Assembly: GCA_020636155.1 (NCBI GenBank)
Contig: JACJYM010000004.1
Span: forward strand, 124,001-188,000
Direction of reading: 5' to 3'
Source of the DNA: Lewinellaceae bacterium
Lineage (GTDB): Bacteria; Bacteroidota; Bacteroidia; Chitinophagales; Saprospiraceae
DNA length: 64,000 bases
A program made the translations under genes and the position numbers. Shown here piece by piece: positions 35,400 through 42,950 of the stretch; position 1 is the first letter of the stretch, and every line of letters begins with the position of its first letter. Under the pieces are notes generated by a model. The model was not told the DNA's origin. It saw nothing but the letters and a program-made list of their open reading frames with translations, and ran no database searches.

Positions 35400-36071
35400 A
35401 TGAAAACAAACATTTTGCTATTATTTGTGATGCTTTTTGCTCAATCAATCTTTTCACAGGAAGTAGAAGAAGAAAATCTAATGATGAGTCTCGGAAGTCA
35501 AAATTCTTTTAGAGTAACCATCGAAGGTGCGGACAAAGACATGGTAGAAGACAAATGGGAAGACTATCTAAAAGAATTCGGAAAAGTAAAAAAGAATAAA
35601 AAGGCAAAAGAGCTCTATATGCTAGACTCTACCATTCCTCTAATTAATGGAAGTAGCCCGATAGATGTATATTCTAAAGTAGAAGAAAGAAAGGGTCAGT
35701 CTTCATTATACGTGGTTGTGGACATGAAAGGTTCATTTTTGAATAGTGATGTATATCCTAAAGAAAGTGAAAATTTGCGTCAAGTGCTGTTTGACTTTTG
35801 GGTAAAAGTAAGAAAAGAAGTCGTATCCAAAGAGTTAAAAGATGTAGAAAAAACGCTTGAAAAAAGTCAAAAAGATTTGAAAAAATTAGAGGATAAGAAT
35901 AAAGATTTACATGAGGATATCGCCAATTACAATGAAAAAATCAGAAAAGCAGAACTGGATATCGAATCTAATCTAAAAGAGCAAGACGACAAAAGAGTGG
36001 AAATCGAAAAAAATCAAGAAATCGTGAATGGTGTCGTCGAAAAATTAAACAATATTGGTCGTAAAGACTAA
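35400..36071 (+). CDS. exported coiled-coil protein, unknown function
   Basis: 223 residues. A signal peptide (MKTNILLLFVMLFAQSIFSQ) is followed by a globular part (about 25-135) and a long charged coiled coil (about 138-215), rich in K, E and heptads (DVEKTLEKSQKDLKKLEDKNKDLHEDI). It should be periplasmic or outer-membrane-associated. I recognise no family. A strong intrinsic terminator follows, so it is a single-gene unit. Confidence 0.8.
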   Translation: MKTNILLLFVMLFAQSIFSQEVEEENLMMSLGSQNSFRVTIEGADKDMVEDKWEDYLKEFGKVKKNKKAKELYMLDSTIPLINGSSPIDVYSKVEERKGQSSLYVVVDMKGSFLNSDVYPKESENLRQVLFDFWVKVRKEVVSKELKDVEKTLEKSQKDLKKLEDKNKDLHEDIANYNEKIRKAELDIESNLKEQDDKRVEIEKNQEIVNGVVEKLNNIGRKD

Positions 36072-36111
36072 TTCTCATATTAAGAAAAAAATTATATAAG
36101 AACATATTCAC

Positions 36112-36143
36112 AGCCGTAGAATTTAAAATTCTGCGGCTTTTTT
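36112..36143 (+). terminator. intrinsic terminator of the coiled-coil gene
   Basis: AGCCGTAGAAT pairs with ATTCTGCGGCT (one G-T pair) around TTAAA and runs into six T residues (36138-36143), 41 bp after the stop codon. Confidence 0.88.
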
Positions 36144-36364
36144 ATGACCATATTTTTATCAACATTATTTCTATATATTATCATTTTGAATAATATTAAG
36201 AAAGTTTAAGGTGGAGGATTTCAGAAGTTCAGCCTTTTTCATATAATGAATTATAATAATGCATTTTTGATAAAATCGATAAATATCTTTACTCCTTTCT
36301 TTTCTAACACTGGTGTAAAATTCTAAAAATAGATTCTCAACAAATTATTTAAGTTGTCAACAAC

Positions 36365-36373
36365 TTATTCACA
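36365..36373 (+). promoter_or_regulatory. DnaA-box-like 9-mer upstream of dnaB
   Basis: TTATTCACA matches the degenerate DnaA box TTATnCACA. It abuts a 6-bp inverted repeat and stands just before the -33 element of dnaB, so DnaA could influence dnaB transcription. Only one such site is visible here. Confidence 0.4.
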
Positions 36374-36391
36374 TTGCAATAAAAAATATAT

Positions 36392-36423
36392 TTTGTGATA
36401 TTATTCCAGAACAAATACTTTTG
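36392..36423 (+). promoter_or_regulatory. dnaB promoter: -33 TTTG and -7 TACTTTTG
   Basis: TTTG at 36392-36395 and TACTTTTG at 36416-36423 are separated by 20 bp, the full Bacteroidota consensus arrangement. The leader to the dnaB ATG is about 57 nt. Confidence 0.7.
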
Positions 36424-36485
36424 CAAAATAATTAATATGATAGTCGAAACCTTATTGAGCACTACTTAAATCACTGTAATTACTT

Positions 36486-38015
36486 ATGGCAGAACCTTCA
36501 AAAACTCTTAAAACTGTACCAGGCAAGATATCCAACTTGAAAAGTGAGCAAGATATCAACAATCTGGTATACGGGAGAGTACAGCCTCAGGCAATACCTA
36601 TTGAAGAAGCCATACTCGGTGCAATAATGGTCGATAAAGATGCCTTGCCATCAGTCATTGAGATTCTTAGAAAAGAAAGTTTTTACCTCCAGGCTCATCA
36701 AGAAATATACGGAGTCATGCTTGAACTTTTCAGCTCCTCTAGGCCTATAGATTTACTTACCGTTCATGAATCTCTCAAGAAGAAATTAAAACTAGAAGAA
36801 ATAGGGGGTGTATCCTACCTTATGGAACTGACGAATAAAGTTGCTTCAGCTGCCAATATTGAATATCATGCCCGAATCGTCGCACAAAAATATATTCAAC
36901 GAGAATTGATCAAAGTATCTTCTCAGATTATTCAAGACTCCTTTGAAGATACGAAAGATGTGTTAGAATTGCTTGATGAAGCAGAAAGAGGACTCTATGA
37001 TATTACCGATCAAAACCTCAACACCGGATATGAAGCATTGAGCTCTCTTGCTGCCAAGGCGAAAAAGGAAATAGAGGCCACTAGTCAAAAAGGAACTGAA
37101 CTTACAGGAGTGACTACAGGATTTGCTGAGCTTGACAAAATGACCAATGGATGGCAAAGATCTGACCTTATCATCATCGCGGCTAGACCGGGTATGGGTA
37201 AGACCGCATTTACTTTGTCATTGGCCAAAAATGCCTCCGAGCATGGTCATGCAGTGGCGGTGTTTTCGCTAGAGATGGCAAGTGTGCAGCTGGTACAGCG
37301 ACTTATCTCTATGGAGGCAGAAATTACAAGCACCAAGCTCAGAAATGGTCAAATGGATGATGTAGAATGGCGAAAACTCGACAATGCAGTCAACAAACTG
37401 TCTGAAATGCCTATCTATATCGATGACACTCCCGGTATAAACATTTTCGAACTCCGAGCCAAGTGCCGCCGACTCAAACAAAATCATGACATTGACATGA
37501 TTGTAATCGACTACTTACAATTAATGGCCGCAGCTCCCAATGAAAAAAGAGGAAACCGCGAACAGGAAATCAGTAGTATTTCTAGAGCCTTAAAGGGATT
37601 GGCCAAAGAGTTAAATGTCCCGGTGATAGCCCTTTCACAGTTATCAAGAGCCGTGGAGTCCCGAGGAGGTGAAAAAAGACCTCAATTAAGTGACTTGAGG
37701 GAATCTGGAGCCATCGAGCAGGATGCCGACATCGTTACATTTATCTATCGTCCAGACTATTATGGTCTCGGAGAAGGTGATTTTGACACACCGAGTGATT
37801 TGTCAGAAATCATACTGGCTAAACACAGAAATGGTGGACTGGGTACGGTACAGTTGCGATTTAGAGGTGAATTTGTAAAATTTGAAAATCCTGGAAATGA
37901 TGGATTTTCTATGGATATATTTAAAAATGACAGTTACAATACCAACATTGTAACTCGACCTTCAAGAATGAATAAAGACTTAAGTGACGATGGCTTCGAA
38001 GAAATTCCATTCTAA
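36486..38015 (+). CDS. dnaB: replicative DNA helicase DnaB
   Basis: The hexameric 5'-3' helicase of the replisome. 509 residues: the N-terminal primase-binding domain (about 35-140; IPIEEAILGAIMVD) and the RecA-like motor (about 205-470) with Walker A ARPGMGKTAF (Lys239), Walker B MIVIDYLQLM, the LSQLSRAVESR loop and SDLRESGAIEQDADIV. No intein is present. The C-terminus (DDGFEEIPF) overlaps the start of the next gene. Confidence 0.98.
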   Translation: MAEPSKTLKTVPGKISNLKSEQDINNLVYGRVQPQAIPIEEAILGAIMVDKDALPSVIEILRKESFYLQAHQEIYGVMLELFSSSRPIDLLTVHESLKKKLKLEEIGGVSYLMELTNKVASAANIEYHARIVAQKYIQRELIKVSSQIIQDSFEDTKDVLELLDEAERGLYDITDQNLNTGYEALSSLAAKAKKEIEATSQKGTELTGVTTGFAELDKMTNGWQRSDLIIIAARPGMGKTAFTLSLAKNASEHGHAVAVFSLEMASVQLVQRLISMEAEITSTKLRNGQMDDVEWRKLDNAVNKLSEMPIYIDDTPGINIFELRAKCRRLKQNHDIDMIVIDYLQLMAAAPNEKRGNREQEISSISRALKGLAKELNVPVIALSQLSRAVESRGGEKRPQLSDLRESGAIEQDADIVTFIYRPDYYGLGEGDFDTPSDLSEIILAKHRNGGLGTVQLRFRGEFVKFENPGNDGFSMDIFKNDSYNTNIVTRPSRMNKDLSDDGFEEIPF

Positions 38016-38757
38016 ATACACTCCGTCATCCAAGACAGATGACATTATGCGGTTGAACAAATTTTTGGCTCATGCGGGTCTATGCTCAAGGCGTAAAGCT
38101 GTAGATCTCATCAAAGAAGGTGAAGTATCTGTCAATGGTAAGATCGAGAGAAATCCAGCTTATGAAGTTCAAAAAACTGATAAAATTATTCACAAAGGCG
38201 CTATTGTAAAACCCAATTTTAAAAAAGTATACATCTTACTCAATAAGCCGAAAAACACGGTGACCACAGTAAGCGATGAAAAAGGTCGAAGAACGGTGAT
38301 TGATTTAATCCAAAATCGAACCACTGAAAGGGTATATCCCGTGGGACGACTGGATAGAAATACGTTGGGCTTGCTTCTATTGACGAATGATGGTGATCTT
38401 GCTAGAAAATTGTCACATCCAAGTTCGCAGATTAAGAAAACTTATCATGTCGTGTTAGACAAATCAGTTCCACAAGCCGATGTTGATAAAATACTTTCCG
38501 GGCTAACTCTAGAAGATGGTATTGCGGAAGTTGATGAGCTCGTTTATTTTGAAAACAAACCTCATAACGAGTTAAGTATCAGTCTTCACAGTGGAAAAAA
38601 TAGGATTATCAGACGAATTTTTGAGCACTTAGGCTATGAAGTAATAAAACTAGATCGTGTTTTCTATGCAGGTCTTACAAAAAAAGATTTACCACGGGGC
38701 TGGAGCAGACACCTTAACAAAAAGGAAATCATCATGTTGAAACATTTTATTCATTAA
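37990..38757 (+). CDS. RsuA/RluB-family rRNA pseudouridine synthase
   Basis: It isomerises a uridine in rRNA. From the ATG at 37990 the protein has 255 residues; a GTG at 37984 and an ATG at 38047, the latter just before the S4 domain and clear of dnaB, are alternatives. A basic leader (SKKFHSKYTPSS) precedes an S4 RNA-binding domain (MRLNKFLAHAGLCSRRKA), a common pattern in Bacteroidota. The catalytic block is YPVGRLDRNTLGLLLLTNDG, containing the active-site Asp. The end RIIRRIFEHLGYEVIKLDRV is typical. Overlaps dnaB by 26 bp and abuts the next gene. Confidence 0.92.
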   Translation: MASKKFHSKYTPSSKTDDIMRLNKFLAHAGLCSRRKAVDLIKEGEVSVNGKIERNPAYEVQKTDKIIHKGAIVKPNFKKVYILLNKPKNTVTTVSDEKGRRTVIDLIQNRTTERVYPVGRLDRNTLGLLLLTNDGDLARKLSHPSSQIKKTYHVVLDKSVPQADVDKILSGLTLEDGIAEVDELVYFENKPHNELSISLHSGKNRIIRRIFEHLGYEVIKLDRVFYAGLTKKDLPRGWSRHLNKKEIIMLKHFIH

Positions 38758-39483
38758 ATGGGGGATAGTAATACACCACACATTTATCTCATTCCCATTC
38801 CGATTAATGATGAATCCATTGACACCATACCACAAAGGACCCTTGAGGTCACAAAGAGCTTAGATGTATTTATCGTAGAAAGAGCAAAAACGGCACGAGC
38901 ATACCTCAAACTTATAGGACATCCTCTCGCCATGAATGACATTGATATTTTAGAAATTCCAAGAGATGAAATAGATACACAAGTTAGTCCCACATTAAAG
39001 GAGAAATTTCTATTGAATAAAAACGTAGGAATTATGTCGGAAGCGGGTTGTCCTGGTGTAGCTGATCCAGGAGCTACCATTGTCAATATTGCCCGGTCAT
39101 TGGGATTTCAAATCGTGGCAGAAGTAGGGCCTTCTTCAATATTATTAGCACTGATGGCCTCTGGATTTAGTGGCCAGAGCTTTCATTTTCACGGATATTT
39201 GAGCAATAAAAAACCGATACTTGCTCAGGAACTAAAGCAAATCGAAAAAAGTATTTTACACAAAGGCGACACCCATATCTTTATAGAAGCACCATATAGG
39301 AATGAATTTTTGCTTGAGCAAATATGCAATAATCTAAATCCCCAACTTTGGTTAAATCTAAGCATTGACTTAAATAGCAATAACGAATCACACTTGTCTC
39401 ATAGAATAGGTGCATGGAAAAACCTCGATTTCCAGCAATTTCACAAAAGACCTGCCGTGTTCTTATTGGGTAGAAAACAATAA
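38758..39483 (+). CDS. tetrapyrrole-methylase-family SAM methyltransferase (RsmI-like)
   Basis: 241 residues; the start is the base after the previous stop. The fold is the two-lobed tetrapyrrole methylase, with IYLIPIPI..., the VGIMSEAGCPGVADPGA block (about 90-107) and VGPSSILLALMASGFSG. This form of about 240 residues is the second RsmI-like group of Bacteroidota; RsmI itself 2'-O-methylates C1402 of 16S rRNA. An rRNA target would suit its coupling to a pseudouridine synthase, but the exact substrate is inferred. Confidence 0.88.
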   Translation: MGDSNTPHIYLIPIPINDESIDTIPQRTLEVTKSLDVFIVERAKTARAYLKLIGHPLAMNDIDILEIPRDEIDTQVSPTLKEKFLLNKNVGIMSEAGCPGVADPGATIVNIARSLGFQIVAEVGPSSILLALMASGFSGQSFHFHGYLSNKKPILAQELKQIEKSILHKGDTHIFIEAPYRNEFLLEQICNNLNPQLWLNLSIDLNSNNESHLSHRIGAWKNLDFQQFHKRPAVFLLGRKQ

Positions 39484-39502
39484 GTGTTTCAGATATTCCG
39501 TC

Positions 39503-40213
39503 TTAGGCTAAGTTTGTAAATACATTTTGGACATCGTCATCATCTTCAAGTTTATTGATGAGTTTTTCGATATCGGCCATTTGCTCGTCAGTCACTTCTA
39601 TTGGGGAGGTTGGTATCCTTTGTAAATCCGCTTTTGAAACTTCTATTTGCTTGTCCTCAAAGGCCTTAGTTAATGTCCCAAAGTTAGTATAATCACCATA
39701 AGCATATACCGTATCTCCATCAATTTCGAACTCTTCGAGACCAAAATCAATCATTTCGAGCTCTAATTCTTCGATATCTAGGGCATCCGTTTTTTCAAAC
39801 TCAACCACGGTCTTTCTATCGAACATAAACTCAAGAGAACCAGTAGGAACCATTTGTCCTCCAGATTTATTAAAGTAAGATTTTACATTGGCCACGGTTC
39901 TTGTAGGATTATCGGTGGCACATTCTACGAATACTAAAACGCCATGTGGTCCTTTACCTTCATAATTAATTTCTGCAAAGCTTTCTGCATCTTTACCTTC
40001 GGCACGTTTTATCGCATTTTCGATATTATCCTTGGGCATATTTTGAGTCTTTGCATTTTGAATGGCCAATTTTAGCTTAGCATTCATCGCGGGATCTGGG
40101 CCTCCATCTTTTGCTGCCACAGTAATAGCCTTTGCCAGTTTAGGAAAAACCCTAGACATGTTGCCCCATCTTTTCTCTTTGGCCGCCCTTCGGTATTCAA
40201 ATGCCCTTCCCAT
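39503..40213 (-). CDS. YebC/PmpR (TACO1) family protein
   Basis: 236 residues of the three-domain YebC fold. The N-terminus starts GRAFEYRRAAKEKRWGNMSRVFPKLAKAI, and the family blocks NMPKDNIENAIKRAEG and YEGKGPHGVLVFVECATDNPTRTVANVK are clear. YebC proteins were annotated as transcription regulators; recent work links them to ribosome function at difficult sequences such as polyproline. An acidic C-terminal tail (EKLINKLEDDDDVQ) is normal. A -7 promoter element precedes it. Confidence 0.95.
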   Translation of the reverse strand: MGRAFEYRRAAKEKRWGNMSRVFPKLAKAITVAAKDGGPDPAMNAKLKLAIQNAKTQNMPKDNIENAIKRAEGKDAESFAEINYEGKGPHGVLVFVECATDNPTRTVANVKSYFNKSGGQMVPTGSLEFMFDRKTVVEFEKTDALDIEELELEMIDFGLEEFEIDGDTVYAYGDYTNFGTLTKAFEDKQIEVSKADLQRIPTSPIEVTDEQMADIEKLINKLEDDDDVQNVFTNLA

Positions 40214-40245
40214 AATGATATTTTATTAAGTTTTTTAAATCAGCG

Positions 40246-40253
40246 CAAAATTA
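40246..40253 (-). promoter_or_regulatory. -7 promoter element TAATTTTG of the yebC-like gene
   Basis: Exact TAnnTTTG match on the minus strand, 33 nt before the start codon. Confidence 0.55.
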
Positions 40254-40296
40254 AAAGTCTTTAATGATTGAAAAGAATAATTTTCTCTGATTTTTG

Positions 40297-40304
40297 TACA
40301 TTTG
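40297..40304 (+). promoter_or_regulatory. -7 promoter element TACATTTG of the Zn-ribbon gene
   Basis: Exact TAnnTTTG match 26 nt before the ATG at 40330; divergent from the yebC-like promoter, with about 43 bp between the two elements. Confidence 0.5.
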
Positions 40305-40329
40305 AATTTAATAATCAAACATTCATCCT

Positions 40330-40689
40330 ATGGAAAAAAGATGTCCCGTATGCCAAGAAAGAATCTTAGGAAGAAAAGACAAGAAATTTTGTAGTGACCA
40401 ATGTCGGGTTACTCACTATAATAATCTGAACAGTGACACATCAAAATTCATGCGGAATGTGACCAATATCCTCAGGAAAAATCGCCGCATTTTAGAATCT
40501 TTAAACCCAAATGACAAAGCCAAAGTATCAAAGACAGAACTGTTGGACGAAGGTTTTAAGTTCAATTACTTTACCAATGAATATAAAACCAAAGCCGGCA
40601 ATGTGTACAAGTTCTGCTATGACCAAGGTTATCTTGACCTTGGAGATGGTATGTATGCTATTGTAAAGAAGAAGGAATATGTAGATTAG
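40330..40689 (+). CDS. small zinc-ribbon protein (DUF2116-like N-terminus)
   Basis: 119 residues. The first 35 form a zinc ribbon: CPVCQERILGR..KKFCSDQCR, with C-x2-C and C-x3-C pairs. A basic helical part follows (MRNVTNILRKNRRILESL) and then a beta-rich end (FKFNYFTNEYKTKAGNVYKF). The layout is common in Bacteroidota proteins of unknown function. A nucleic-acid-binding role is plausible from the ribbon and basic helix, but not shown. Confidence 0.82.
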   Translation: MEKRCPVCQERILGRKDKKFCSDQCRVTHYNNLNSDTSKFMRNVTNILRKNRRILESLNPNDKAKVSKTELLDEGFKFNYFTNEYKTKAGNVYKFCYDQGYLDLGDGMYAIVKKKEYVD

Positions 40690-40704
40690 AAAAAGGAGGA
40701 TGCA

Positions 40705-42009
40705 TTAAACATCCTCTCCTTTCATCATTTTATTCCAGTATAAATACGGAAGCATGTATTTTTTCAACATCCACAATCTCCAAAGCTCTTTTGAAGAATC
40801 GCTGATAAACATTTGCTTGAGTTTCGGATCCGGCGTAAAGTTATTGTCATAGTCAAACTCTGCAAGCACCATTTTTCCGTATCCGGTCACCAATGGACAA
40901 GAAGAATAACCATTATAAACTTTTGAGCCAAGAGGATTATTTGCCATTAATCTGGAAATGTTTTCTACAACGATAGGAACTTGCTTTCTAATGGCTGCAC
41001 CAGTCTTGGCAGTTGGTAGTGCGGCGGCATCACCTAGTCCAAAAACGTTTTTGTATTTGGTATGCTGCAATGTGCCTTTATCTACTGACACCCAACCTGC
41101 CTCATTGGCTAAGGGTGAATTTCTTATAAAGTCTGGCGCCGATTGGGGTGGTGCGAGGTGCATCATATCATAGTGAATACCATAAAGATTGCCATCTTTG
41201 GTAACTTTCACATCTTTGTAATTATAATTAATATGCTCGTCGATTTTAAGGTCTTTATCTTTATCCATAACGACACATCCACCGATTTCAACATCTGTGG
41301 TTACTTCAAACCATGCGATTTGATTTTTAGCATCAACCTTTACTAATTTATGAAAAAATCGAAGATTTATGTCTTTTCTATCAACCACTTCCATCAGGGT
41401 TTTCGCAATTGGTTTTACACCAAAAATTATCGTCCCGGGTGTCGCAAAAATAATCTCAGACTTATCTCTAACCCCTGATTTTCTGAAGTAATCATCTGCG
41501 AGATACATTATTTTTTGAGGAGCACCACCACACTTAATCGGTGTAGCCGGTTGAGTAAATAAAGCAGTACCACCTTTGAAATTTTTCAAAACTTCCCAAG
41601 TGTGTTTCGGATCTGTATAATTACTACATACGACTCCTTTATCCATGGCCTCAGGTAGTCCTTCTACGAGTTCAGGTGCTATTTTAATACCTGGTGAAAC
41701 CACTAAAAAATCATACGTATATTGATTTCCGGCAGTCGTGATTACTTTATTGGATTCCGGTTCAAACTTGTCTGCAGCTTCTTTAATCCAATCTACTCCT
41801 GAAGGAATCAGATCTTTCATCGGCCTTTTAGTTTTTTCAAAATCATAGGCATCTGCACCTACTAGAGTCCATGCAGGCTGATAATAATGATAATCCGCAG
41901 GCTCAATTATCCCAATACTTTTATTTGCTAATTTTTTCTTTAGCTGTGCCGCTGTCATAATACCTCCGGTACCACCACCAATAACCAGTATATCAAAATG
42001 CTTTTCCAT
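40705..42009 (-). CDS. sqr: sulfide:quinone oxidoreductase, type II-like
   Basis: 434-residue FAD enzyme that oxidises sulfide and passes electrons to the quinone pool, forming a persulfide. The FAD-binding start is ILVIGGGTGGIMTA (8-20). Two cysteines match the redox pair of mitochondrial-type SQOR: Cys160 in ATPIKCGGAPQKIMYLAD and Cys371 in SSCPLVTGYGKMVLAEFDY; Cys128 is a third, less certain, one. The C-terminus (LWMLKKYMLPYLYWNKM) is an amphipathic membrane anchor. Peripheral inner-membrane location is inferred. The long upstream region carries a dyad also found before the persulfide dioxygenase gene. Confidence 0.93.
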   Translation of the reverse strand: MEKHFDILVIGGGTGGIMTAAQLKKKLANKSIGIIEPADYHYYQPAWTLVGADAYDFEKTKRPMKDLIPSGVDWIKEAADKFEPESNKVITTAGNQYTYDFLVVSPGIKIAPELVEGLPEAMDKGVVCSNYTDPKHTWEVLKNFKGGTALFTQPATPIKCGGAPQKIMYLADDYFRKSGVRDKSEIIFATPGTIIFGVKPIAKTLMEVVDRKDINLRFFHKLVKVDAKNQIAWFEVTTDVEIGGCVVMDKDKDLKIDEHINYNYKDVKVTKDGNLYGIHYDMMHLAPPQSAPDFIRNSPLANEAGWVSVDKGTLQHTKYKNVFGLGDAAALPTAKTGAAIRKQVPIVVENISRLMANNPLGSKVYNGYSSCPLVTGYGKMVLAEFDYDNNFTPDPKLKQMFISDSSKELWRLWMLKKYMLPYLYWNKMMKGEDV

Positions 42010-42191
42010 ATAAGTGTGATTTTATTCTAATTAAAAATTTTTCAAATACAAAAACCTTAAAATTCGGCTTAAAAGATAAAAAACAAAATTTCTATCAAAG
42101 TAAATCAGTAATACCAACAACAGTATCCTCCGATTTGTCAAGGCTAAAATAATATACTTTTCTTAATAAATTACTTTTTGTTAATATAAGT

Positions 42192-42205
42192 GTAACTAAG
42201 GTTAC
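42192..42205. promoter_or_regulatory. GTAAC-N4-GTTAC dyad upstream of sqr
   Basis: GTAACTAAGGTTAC is a perfect palindrome in its two 5-bp arms. It stands about 185 nt before the sqr ATG, between the terminator of the peroxiredoxin gene and sqr. A weak -7-like TAATTTAT at 42166-42173 (minus) would place it close to position -40. This is the spacing and symmetry of a Crp/Fnr-family activator site. Confidence 0.55.
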
Positions 42206-42208
42206 TAA

Positions 42209-42238
42209 AAAAGAAGCCTGCTAAAAATTTAGCAGGCT
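42209..42238 (-). terminator. intrinsic terminator of the kelch-peroxiredoxin unit
   Basis: AGCCTGCTAAA pairs perfectly with TTTAGCAGGCT (11 bp, 42215-42238). On the minus strand it runs into TCTTTTTTAG, so it ends the upstream peroxiredoxin transcript and separates it from sqr. Confidence 0.9.
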
Positions 42239-42285
42239 CATAATCACCTTATATTGATGATTTAAATACTACACTATGGAACTTA

Positions 42286-42939
42286 TTAAAGTGACTTTTT
42301 AGCTAGGTAGAAATCTACTTTTTCACAACTTGTGTCTGCTAATCTTTCTTCCATTTCAGCCAATGTTTTTGGTGGAGGGATAATTACCTTATCTCCTGGT
42401 TTCCAATCCAATGGCAATGCCACTTTGTTCTTATCTGCGACTTGCAATGCATTCAATGCTCTTAAAATTTCATCCATATTTCTTCCTACATTGAGTGGAT
42501 AATACATGATTAACCTAATTTTCTTAGTAGGATCAATAAAAAAAACGGCTCTTACAGCTGCAGTTTCACTTTCATTCGGTTGCAACATCCCATAAAGTTT
42601 TGAAACTTTCATATCGATATCAGCAATTATAGGAAAGTCGAAATAAACGCCGGTATTGTTCTTGACATTATTAACCCATCCTAAATGTGCATGCACACTG
42701 TCGATGCTTAATCCCATCAAGGCGGTGTTTAATTGTTCAAATTCTGCTTTTCTTGTTGCAAATCCACTCATCTCAGTAGTACACACAGGGGTAAAATCTG
42801 CAGGATGAGAAAAGAGGACAACCCATCTATCTTTAGCATATTCCGAAAACTTAATTTTTCCGGTAGTAGTCACGGCTTCAAAGTCAGGTGCCTGATCTCC
42901 GATGCGTGGCATACTGTATTGATTTTGAAAATCTTCCAT
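42286..42939 (-). CDS. peroxiredoxin of the 1-Cys (Prx6) type
   Basis: 217 residues that reduce peroxides with the peroxidatic Cys53 in the family motif PADFTPVCTTEM. The long C-terminal arm (from about 165) and the RAVFFIDPTKKIRLIMYYP block are those of Prx6-like enzymes. There is one further cysteine (Cys205) near the end that could act as a resolving residue. It follows the kelch gene by 11 bp. Its place beside sulfide-oxidation genes suggests protection from peroxide or persulfide stress. Confidence 0.95.
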   Translation of the reverse strand: MEDFQNQYSMPRIGDQAPDFEAVTTTGKIKFSEYAKDRWVVLFSHPADFTPVCTTEMSGFATRKAEFEQLNTALMGLSIDSVHAHLGWVNNVKNNTGVYFDFPIIADIDMKVSKLYGMLQPNESETAAVRAVFFIDPTKKIRLIMYYPLNVGRNMDEILRALNALQVADKNKVALPLDWKPGDKVIIPPPKTLAEMEERLADTSCEKVDFYLAKKSL

Positions 42940-42950
42940 TTATCTATTAT

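Larger units (their letters stand above)
36072..36485. other. intergenic region before dnaB
   Basis: 414 bp. It holds the terminator of the preceding gene, an inverted repeat AAGTTG-TCAA-CAACTT (36351-36366), a DnaA-box-like TTATTCACA (36365-36373), and a full promoter (TTTG at 36392 and TACTTTTG at 36416). The rest is AT-rich with no coding frame of note. Confidence 0.6.

Noticed and set aside
35282..35512. Plus-strand frame of 76 codons overlapping the start of the coiled-coil gene
   Set aside because: It has no domain or signal of its own and overlaps, in another frame, the N-terminus of the better-supported exported protein at 35400.
36351..36373. Replication origin next to dnaB
   Set aside because: One DnaA-like box and a short repeat only, with no box cluster and no dnaA, dnaN or similar origin genes.
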